Below, piece after piece: positions 1 to 5,104 of a stretch of 6,494 nt of DNA; within the stretch, counting starts at the first letter, position 1, and the number at the start of each line of letters is the position of its first letter. The notes beneath the pieces were generated by a model. That model did no database searches, had not been told where the DNA came from, and worked only from the letters and a program-made list of their open reading frames with translations. A program made the translations under genes and the position numbers. The stretch spans positions 1-6,494 of the forward strand of contig JBOHNM010000191.1 in NCBI GenBank assembly GCA_050730675.1. The letters run 5' to 3'. This DNA is from JBOHNM01 sp050730675. Its GTDB lineage: Bacteria; Planctomycetota; Phycisphaerae; Phycisphaerales; UBA1924.

Positions 1-1351
1 TGTCAGCGCCCTGGCGATTGAGACCGTTGAAGTCGATGTCCACGTTGCCGCGGTAGCGGGGCGTGCCATCGACGGGGTTGGCCGCCTGGCTGGCGCCGCG
101 CAGCCGGTTCTGGCCCCAGCGCGTCGGGTTGGCCGCCGTCGGCCCCGCATCAAAGAATAGGTCAAGCTTGGTGTAATCCGTCTTGAGGTTGCCGGTGAGC
201 AGCAGGTACAACTTGCCGTTCTCGACGCGTGAGTACACCGCATCGATCTCCGAGCCGGTCGCGATGTCGCGATCGCCCGTCAGGATGACAGGTGCGCCGA
301 CCACGCCCGCGATGTTTGTGTTATCAACCGCGCCGCGGACGACGGGGGCCGCGGCATCGCCGCCGGTCAGCGCGCCGGTCGTGTTGGTCACGGCGCCGGC
401 GTTGCTGAACTGGTTGGCGCCGCAGTAGGCGAACGTCCACGCCGCGCCGTCGAAGGCCATGAAGTCCACGTACATGTTGAACACGCCCGGCTGGGCCGCG
501 CGATCAACCTCGCCGACATTCACGCCGACGACATAGCGCGCTGCGAAGCCGGTGTCGAAGGTCATGCCGTTGAGGGCCGCGTACGACTGCCCGGTCCCCA
601 GCCCCGCGAGTTGGGACTGCCCCGCCGCCCCGGTGTCGATCGCGATCACCAGCTTGTTGCCGTTGGCCTCGACGTTTCCGGCAATAAACAGATGCAGGTT
701 GCCGCCGCTGCGCCGGGCGTAGATCGCATCGATCTCCGAGCCCTCGTTGCCGAGGGACCCGTTGCCGGCGTTGCCGCCGCGCTGGCCGTGCGTTGCATCG
801 CCGTAGCCCGTGTAATTGGTCTGCACGCGGCCCTGCGCCGGATTGGGCAGCGCGCCGTACGGGTTGCTGGTGTCGGGCTCGTCGCGCCGGCCGTCGATCG
901 TCTGGGCCGGGTTAGCGGTGTTCGGCGTCGGAAGCGTGATCCACTGCACGGCCGTCGCGCCTGTGCCGATCGTGTTCATGTCCGTGGTGGACGGTGTGCC
1001 GAGGTTGCCGTTGTTGAGGTTCAACCCGCCCAGCCATTGGTTCGACAGGTTGTTGCAGTCACCGCTGGCGACAAAGCAGCAGACTTTGATGTTCGCAGGC
1101 GTGGTCAGCCCCAATGCGTCCAGCGGGATCACCAGTTCCACGCCCGTCGTCACGGCCTCGGGGTTGCCGGCGTTCGGCGACGGTTGGCTGTCGCCGAAGT
1201 TCGTCGGGATCGCGTTCACCCACTTCGCCGCGCCGTAGTTGTCGTCGGTCGGCGACGTCGTCTTCTTGCCGTCGATCACGGGCGGAACGGCCAGAGCCGC
1301 AGAAGCCAGCGCGAGCGCCAGCGTGGCGGGAACGGAGGAGCGGTGAAGCAT
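1..1351 (-). CDS. Secreted beta-rich protein with duplicated SEIDA-Y module (partial, 3' end outside window)
   Basis: The frame is open from the ATG at 1351 to the window edge (450 codons, no stop), so the C-terminus is missing. AAGGA lies 7 nt upstream of the start. Residues 1-21 form a signal peptide (MLHRSS, then an Ala/Leu core ending ALA before VPP), so the product is exported. Two IDG-type segments follow, at residues 26 (VIDGKK...DDNYGAA) and 152 (TIDGRRDEPD...NPYGAL, then TNYTGYGD). Then comes a duplicated module starting GSEIDAIYAR at 204 and GSEIDAVYSR at 366, each continuing with G-(N/K)-L-(H/Y)-L, GN, NKL or TKL and a (I/F)D(T/A)G motif. Copy 1 continues with NGMTFDTGF; copy 2 reaches VDIDFNGLN at the edge. 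I recognise this motif series from secreted planctomycete proteins of unknown function, some with a PEP-CTERM anchor; any such anchor here would be outside the window. The residue 26-120 segment might be a carbohydrate-binding-like fold, but that is a guess. The gene lies downstream of the amylase on the same strand with its own upstream region, so it is probably transcribed separately. Confidence 0.88.
   Translation of the reverse strand, partial: MLHRSSVPATLALALASAALAVPPVIDGKKTTSPTDDNYGAAKWVNAIPTNFGDSQPSPNAGNPEAVTTGVELVIPLDALGLTTPANIKVCCFVASGDCNNLSNQWLGGLNLNNGNLGTPSTTDMNTIGTGATAVQWITLPTPNTANPAQTIDGRRDEPDTSNPYGALPNPAQGRVQTNYTGYGDATHGQRGGNAGNGSLGNEGSEIDAIYARRSGGNLHLFIAGNVEANGNKLVIAIDTGAAGQSQLAGLGTGQSYAALNGMTFDTGFAARYVVGVNVGEVDRAAQPGVFNMYVDFMAFDGAAWTFAYCGANQFSNAGAVTNTTGALTGGDAAAPVVRGAVDNTNIAGVVGAPVILTGDRDIATGSEIDAVYSRVENGKLYLLLTGNLKTDYTKLDLFFDAGPTAANPTRWGQNRLRGASQAANPVDGTPRYRGNVDIDFNGLNRQGAD
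2..742 (-). repeat. Internal protein-coding duplication, period about 162 residues
   Basis: Two copies of a module lie in tandem inside the 1-1351 gene. Copy 1 starts at residue 204 (base 742) and copy 2 at residue 366 (base 256), an offset of 486 bases. The aligned starts are GSEIDAIYARRSGGNLHLFI and GSEIDAVYSRVENGKLYLLL. At the DNA level the two starts share an 18-base identical run (cgcatcgatctccgagcc on the plus strand), and identity drops quickly beyond it. Copy 2 is cut by the window edge. Copy 2 keeps the DFNGLN stretch (VDIDFNGLNRQ); in copy 1 the same place reads YAALNGMTFDTGF, so the copies have diverged. Confidence 0.75.
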
Positions 1352-1358
1352 CGGTGTT

Positions 1359-1363
1359 TCCTT
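1359..1363 (-). promoter_or_regulatory. Shine-Dalgarno site for the duplicated secreted protein
   Basis: On the minus strand AAGGA is followed by a 7-nt spacer (aacaccg) and the ATG at 1351. The position is ideal, and the codons that follow give a clean signal peptide, so this site fixes the start. Confidence 0.7.
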
Positions 1364-1468
1364 GCGAATGAACCTCAGACCGGACCACAAAACCAGCGGC
1401 GGCGACGAACCAAATTGGCTTTGTCCGCAGCGACGATGGTGACAACGGCAGCGCAGAACGCCGCCGCG

Positions 1469-1482
1469 TGTAAGAGTTTACA
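1469..1482. promoter_or_regulatory. Perfect inverted repeat TGTAA-GAGT-TTACA, LacI/GalR-like operator candidate
   Basis: The plus strand reads TGTAAGAGTTTACA: 5-bp arms TGTAA/TTACA around a 4-bp centre. LacI/GalR-family operators, including CcpA-type cre sites, commonly have the form TGTAAnCGnTTACA; this sequence departs from TGTAAGCGTTTACA only at one central base (A for C). It is centred about 124 bases upstream of the 1351 start and just downstream of a weak promoter candidate, where a bound repressor would cover the transcription start. The resemblance is seen directly; the regulator and its ligand are inferred, and no regulator gene is present in the window. Confidence 0.4.
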
Positions 1483-1485
1483 TCG

Positions 1486-1513
1486 ATTCTTCGAATTTGC
1501 CCGTCAGTACCAA
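1486..1513 (-). promoter_or_regulatory. Weak sigma70-like promoter candidate upstream of the duplicated secreted protein
   Basis: On the minus strand TTGGTA (1513-1508) is followed after 16 nt by AAGAAT (1491-1486); each hexamer matches the consensus at 4 of 6 positions. Transcription would begin near 1479, giving a leader of about 130 nt and placing the 1469-1482 palindrome at the start point. The rest of 1352-1588 shows no gene and no convincing terminator for the amylase. Confidence 0.25.
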
Positions 1514-1588
1514 CAAAAAGCCCCCCAACCTGCCTACGGGAACCCCTGGCGCTCCCCCGCACCATGGGTCGCGGCTACTGCACAAGGG

Positions 1589-3829
1589 CTACCGCTCACC
1601 CGCTTGCCCAGTTTCACCGCCAGAGATCACGAACACCCCCGCAGACCGGTGGCCGACTTGCAAGCCTGTCTGGGCACCCGGTTCGACCCGTCGAGCCGTC
1701 CCTCCCACCAAGCCGGTCGCATCAAATCTCCCGGAGCCACGGTTCAAGACCACCAGCACCCGCCGGTCGTTCAATTGCCGCTCGAAGGCCACCACATCCG
1801 GGTTTCCGGTCTCGACATGCCGCAGCGCCCCGTACCTCAGCACTGGGCCGATCTCGGCGTTGCGTCGCAGCAGCAGCCAGTGCGAGACCCGCTCTCGTAG
1901 TTCCGGCAACGCGTTCTCGTCCGGGTCATCGCGCGGCCCAAGGTCCGGCCACGGCACGGGCTTGCGACAATCCGGGTCGTCGCCGCCGTAGACGCCCCAT
2001 TCGTCCCCCGCGAAGATCATCGGTGCGCCCGTGTACGTGGTCAGCAGCGCAACTCCGACCTCCAGCAATTCGTACGCCTCGCGCTTCGGCTTGCCCCGTC
2101 GGTAGCTCGCATCCGCCCGCGGCGTCCCGTCGTCGTACGGCCGCCCCGGGTTGGCGATGCGGCTCACTACGCGGTCGGTGTCGTGCGAACCCAGCAGGTT
2201 CATCTGCACCAGGTCTGTCGCCGGGTGATTGCAGAAGACCGCGCCCAACTCTCGCGCCAGTTCGGTGTTCCCCATCCCCGGCTCGCCGCAGAGCCACGCG
2301 ATGACCGGCCGCGCCATCGGGTAATTCATCTGTCCGTCAAATCCGTTCGACCCAAAGAACGCCTGCGCCGGATACCAGATCTCCGCGATCAGCAGCGCCT
2401 CGGGGTTCAGCACTTTCACGTGCTTTCGCCAGTCGCTCCAGAACGCCGTGCCGATATCTCCCGCGACATCCAGCCTCCACCCGTCGATCCCCTGCGCGCC
2501 TGCCGAAGCTTCCGGGTTCATCCAGCGGCTCGTCACATCGAAGATGTGCTGCTTCACCGGCGGCGCCAGGTCCTTGCTCCTGGTCTGCTTGAATGACGGT
2601 AATCCGCCGTTACGTCCGTCCCATGCCCGCCACCCCGTCACCATGCCGGGGCCCACGTACCGCAGCGGATCGCCGGGAGCGATCGGCTCATCCCCAAACG
2701 GCGGCGCCAGCCGTACGTCGTACCACCCCAGATACGGCGATTCCTTACCGCGTGCGAAGACGTCCTCGAAAGCCCAGAACTTCTTCCCCGTGTGGTTCCA
2801 CACACCGTCGAAGACCATCCGTAGGCCGTCCGCGTGCGCCCGCGGCAGCAATTCCTCCACCACGTAACGATCCGCCGCAGTCCACGTCCACGTCGCCGGG
2901 TCGTGCGTCTCCCACGGCTCGTGCCATCGCATCGGCGGATCGCTGCCGGGATGGCCCAAGGCTCCATCGATGTGCCGATAGTCCGCGGCGTCGTACTTGT
3001 GCAGGCTCGGCGCGCGAAAGATGGGTGTCAGGTAGATCGCATCCACGCCGAACGCCTTTAACTCACCGAGCTTTTCAGTCACGCCCTGCAGGTCGCCCCC
3101 GTACCGCCGCCGCGTGGCCACCTGATCCAAAGGGTCACGCTCCCCTTGTGCCGCCCGCCGCGCCGGGCCCCCAAGAACAGCCTCCGCCCGCGCCGCTTCA
3201 AGCTCATCCACCTCGACTTCGTGCCACGCGCTGTTCCACCGCTTGGCGAACACCCCCGGCTGCCGAGCAGGAGTCGGGTCGTTCCCAGTGTTCCCGTTTC
3301 GGAACCGCTCCGGCATGATCTGGTACCACACCGCCCCCTTGGCCCAGTCGGGTGTGCGCACATCCGGGTCCATCGTCAGCGCGGTTGTCACCGCCGGCAA
3401 CTCGGCGCGCCCCGCAGGACCATCTACGAAGACCGTCACGGTGATGCGTTCGGCCTTCCCAACCATCGTGCGCCCGGTGAAAACCGCCGCCACCCCTCCA
3501 GCCGCCCGCTCCATTTCATTCAGTGGCCGCCGCCGAAGGTCCACCTCGTACGTGTCTCCGCTGGGCTTGGTTACCGTTGCCCGCGCCCGCGTTTCCCCGA
3601 GCGGCGCGGTCTCCCACACCACCTCAATATCCGCCAGCCCCAGCCCCTCGGAAATGGGCACCACCCGGGTTGTGGGTCCGCCTGCAGTGTCACCCATCAT
3701 CCCCTCCGCTCGGTTAGTCGAACCATGCCCTAGGGTCAGCGCAAGCCATGCCGCCAACAGCACCACCGCCCCCCAGAGGCTTCCCCCGGGTGCCGCAAAT
3801 CTTCCGAACTCTCTGGAACCAAGTTGCAT
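1589..3829 (-). CDS. Exported GH13 alpha-amylase family protein (neopullulanase / maltogenic amylase type)
   Basis: This 746-residue protein should hydrolyse alpha-1,4-glucosidic bonds in starch-, pullulan- or maltodextrin-like substrates outside the cytoplasm. An N-terminal hydrophobic stretch (about residues 18-36, LWGAVVLLAAWLALTLGHG) is a signal peptide or anchor. Residues about 62-154 look like a beta-sandwich domain. The barrel starts with WAKGAVWYQIMPERF (162), then YGGDLQGV (243), DAIYLTPIF (263) and HKYDAADY (277). The four GH13 regions are DGVWNH (341-346), GWRLDVA (450-456, nucleophile D454), LLIAEIW (acid/base E483) and LLGSHDTDR (H549, D550 stabiliser), so the active site is complete. 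GDEWGVYGGDDPDCRKP near 608-624 is typical of neopullulanase-like members, and a beta-rich C-terminal domain follows. A charged insert (about 193-241) separates PERF from YGGD. The position of the MPKLN signature reads LPSFK (410). Start choice: the frame also opens at an ATG at 3883 (764 residues), but neither site has a good Shine-Dalgarno; 3829 gives a normal signal peptide and leaves room for divergent promoters. Exact substrate is not decidable from sequence. Confidence 0.93.
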   Translation of the reverse strand: MQLGSREFGRFAAPGGSLWGAVVLLAAWLALTLGHGSTNRAEGMMGDTAGGPTTRVVPISEGLGLADIEVVWETAPLGETRARATVTKPSGDTYEVDLRRRPLNEMERAAGGVAAVFTGRTMVGKAERITVTVFVDGPAGRAELPAVTTALTMDPDVRTPDWAKGAVWYQIMPERFRNGNTGNDPTPARQPGVFAKRWNSAWHEVEVDELEAARAEAVLGGPARRAAQGERDPLDQVATRRRYGGDLQGVTEKLGELKAFGVDAIYLTPIFRAPSLHKYDAADYRHIDGALGHPGSDPPMRWHEPWETHDPATWTWTAADRYVVEELLPRAHADGLRMVFDGVWNHTGKKFWAFEDVFARGKESPYLGWYDVRLAPPFGDEPIAPGDPLRYVGPGMVTGWRAWDGRNGGLPSFKQTRSKDLAPPVKQHIFDVTSRWMNPEASAGAQGIDGWRLDVAGDIGTAFWSDWRKHVKVLNPEALLIAEIWYPAQAFFGSNGFDGQMNYPMARPVIAWLCGEPGMGNTELARELGAVFCNHPATDLVQMNLLGSHDTDRVVSRIANPGRPYDDGTPRADASYRRGKPKREAYELLEVGVALLTTYTGAPMIFAGDEWGVYGGDDPDCRKPVPWPDLGPRDDPDENALPELRERVSHWLLLRRNAEIGPVLRYGALRHVETGNPDVVAFERQLNDRRVLVVLNRGSGRFDATGLVGGTARRVEPGAQTGLQVGHRSAGVFVISGGETGQAGER

Positions 3830-3940
3830 CAAGATCGCGCACAGATGATACTGTTTGTCAGCCCCGCGCTCGTCGGGGGTCATCCGGCCCGGGTCCGCGG
3901 CTCACAACCGCGTGTGTTTCGTTGATACAGGAGCCGCAGC
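3830..3940. promoter_or_regulatory. Divergent intergenic control region between amylase and pseudopilin genes
   Basis: These 111 bases separate two head-to-head genes and must hold both promoters. On the minus strand TATCAT (3850-3845) matches the -10 consensus at 5 of 6 positions, but no -35 box is visible; if used it would give a very short leader for the 3829 start. It sits inside a small inverted repeat, ACAG-ATGATA-CTGT (3841-3854). A GC-rich hairpin, CGCGG-CTCACAA-CCGCG (3896-3912), lies in the likely leader of the pseudopilin gene. No strong promoter is evident for the plus strand. If the amylase starts at 3883, the region shrinks to 57 bases. Confidence 0.35.
3929..3933 (+). promoter_or_regulatory. 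Shine-Dalgarno site for the pseudopilin gene
   Basis: AGGAG is followed by a 7-nt spacer (ccgcagc) and the ATG at 3941. It supports this start, which places the prepilin cleavage motif 14 residues in. Confidence 0.75.
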
Positions 3941-4897
3941 ATGCTCGTTCGCAACCGTGGGTGTGGTCGGGAGCGTCTGGCCTTCACGCTCATCGAACTG
4001 CTGGTCGTCATCGCGATCATCGCGCTGCTCGTCGGCATCCTGCTGCCGGCGCTCGCCAAGGCACGCCGCAGCGCTCAGGCCGCCGCCTGCCTCAGCAACG
4101 TGCGTCAGATGGGCCTCATCATGACGTACTACTCCAACGAGCAGAAGAGCTGGTATCCGCTCCTGCCGATGAACGCCCAAGCATTGCCCCACTGGACCGA
4201 TCCGATGGTGTCAGCTCGGTATCTCGACAAGCAATACATCTTCGGCGGCGTCGCCGGTCTGTTCAGCCTCAACCAGATCGGCGAGGGCACGACCGCATTC
4301 GGGTACCAAGGCTTTGATCAGGGCAACGGAGTGCGGTCGTACATGCCCGACGGCCGCCAGAATTTTCCAATCCTCAAGCCTTACCTCGATGGCGGCTACG
4401 GCGTGCTTGTCTGCCCGGCGGACAAGTCCGACACGTACTACGGCCCGTACAACTCCTCGTTCAGCTTCGGTTCCGCTTCACCTCTTGCCAACCGCACCCC
4501 GACACAGCCCGGCAAGGAAGAGGACATCGTCTCCTTCAACATCAGCTACATGTACATCGCCGGCTTCAAGCAGGATGAGGGCGTTCTCGTCAAGCCTGCG
4601 CCGCTCTGGGGTGATGAAACCAACGGCTGTGATATCTCCACCCGGGCTTGGTATTCGGTGCAAAACGGAACAACAGCGGGAGAATTAAGCGCCAATGACG
4701 CTCGCGATGGTTACTACGGCAAGAAAGACAATCACGGTACTGACGGTGGCCACTGGGTCTTCACCGACGGTCACGCCGACTTGATCAAAGACAACATTGT
4801 CCAGACCTTCTTCTCGAATCCGACAAACACGACGAACAGTCAGTCTGTGAACTTGATTGATGGGCGAAGAAGCCAGCGGCTGCAAGCGTTCGATTAA
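3941..4897 (+). CDS. Type II pseudopilin-like protein (prepilin-type N-terminal cleavage/methylation motif)
   Basis: This complete 318-residue protein carries a class III signal sequence. A basic leader (MLVRNRGCGRERLA) precedes FTLIE at residues 15-19, so prepilin peptidase should cut between A14 and F15, leaving the conserved Glu at mature position 5. The hydrophobic helix runs to about residue 36 and leads into LLPALAKARRSAQAAACLSNVRQMG, the usual stalk of planctomycete pseudopilins. The C-terminal part holds HGTDGGHWVFTDGH (265-278), related to the H-X9-DG motif of the large DUF1559-type planctomycete family; spacing here is H-X10-DG. A 40-residue tail follows the motif, ending in QRLQAFD. 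These proteins are held in the inner membrane and thought to assemble into type II secretion-like filaments or act as surface proteins; the role of individual paralogues is mostly unknown. It is transcribed divergently from the amylase, stands alone rather than in a gsp cluster, and is followed by a probable terminator. Family placement is firm; function is not. Confidence 0.92.
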   Translation: MLVRNRGCGRERLAFTLIELLVVIAIIALLVGILLPALAKARRSAQAAACLSNVRQMGLIMTYYSNEQKSWYPLLPMNAQALPHWTDPMVSARYLDKQYIFGGVAGLFSLNQIGEGTTAFGYQGFDQGNGVRSYMPDGRQNFPILKPYLDGGYGVLVCPADKSDTYYGPYNSSFSFGSASPLANRTPTQPGKEEDIVSFNISYMYIAGFKQDEGVLVKPAPLWGDETNGCDISTRAWYSVQNGTTAGELSANDARDGYYGKKDNHGTDGGHWVFTDGHADLIKDNIVQTFFSNPTNTTNSQSVNLIDGRRSQRLQAFD

Positions 4898-4941
4898 GTT
4901 TGATTGGGCGTTTCATCGTCGAGTTTGCTACGTGTATGATG

Positions 4942-4971
4942 ATCGGAGATGAGCTTCCTCCGATTGATTTT
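4942..4971 (+). terminator. Probable intrinsic terminator of the pseudopilin gene
   Basis: ATCGGAG (4942-4948) and CTCCGAT (4958-4964) form a perfect 7-bp stem with a 9-nt loop, followed by a short T-rich stretch (tgatttt). It lies 45 bases after the stop codon at 4895-4897. The T tract is interrupted, so termination may be partial. Confidence 0.5.
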
Positions 4972-4972
4972 G

Positions 4973-4985
4973 GATTGACTCAATC
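4973..4985. promoter_or_regulatory. Inverted repeat GATTGA-C-TCAATC, possible operator
   Basis: Six-base arms flank a single central base, immediately after the terminator and 120 bases upstream of the 5105 gene. It contains TTGACT (4975-4980), a fair -35 match, but no good -10 lies at the right spacing. The symmetry is real; a regulatory role is a guess. The remainder of 4898-5104 is visibly AT-richer than the coding regions and holds no gene that I can support. Confidence 0.25.
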
Positions 4986-5092
4986 ACAGCGAATTCGTTT
5001 CGCAATTGTTTGAATACGCTGCTTTCCTGGCGATCGCAAAGTGCGACCTATATGCGTTAATAGATTCGCGCTCAAATTCTCCCGTGGGAAAA

Positions 5093-5098
5093 AGGGAG
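5093..5098 (+). promoter_or_regulatory. Shine-Dalgarno site for the Cys-rich dockerin protein
   Basis: AGGGAG is followed by a 6-nt spacer (ttgacc) and the ATG at 5105. Together with the signal peptide encoded directly after it, this fixes the start. Confidence 0.65.
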
Positions 5099-5104
5099 TT
5101 GACC

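Noticed and set aside
1512..1588. Possible intrinsic terminator after the amylase, suggested by GGGGGGCTTTTT on the minus strand
   Set aside because: No matching C-rich arm lies close enough upstream to form a stable stem; only 3-bp pairings such as GGG/CCC are visible, so I do not call it.
611..1900. 429-codon plus-strand open frame
   Set aside because: It lies antisense to the duplicated secreted-protein gene and the end of the amylase. Its product is Arg/Ala/Val-rich low-complexity sequence with no motif, typical of a GC-rich shadow frame.
1564..2304. 246-codon plus-strand open frame, plus similar frames at 2593-3318 and 3146-3733
   Set aside because: All overlap the amylase on the opposite strand. 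Their products are Arg/Pro/Ser-rich without family motifs, while the amylase frame carries all GH13 catalytic regions.
4989..5003. Small inverted repeat GCGAA-TTCGT-TTCGC with the palindrome CGAATTCG
   Set aside because: The arms are only 5 bp, there is no T tract or promoter context, and such short symmetry is expected by chance.
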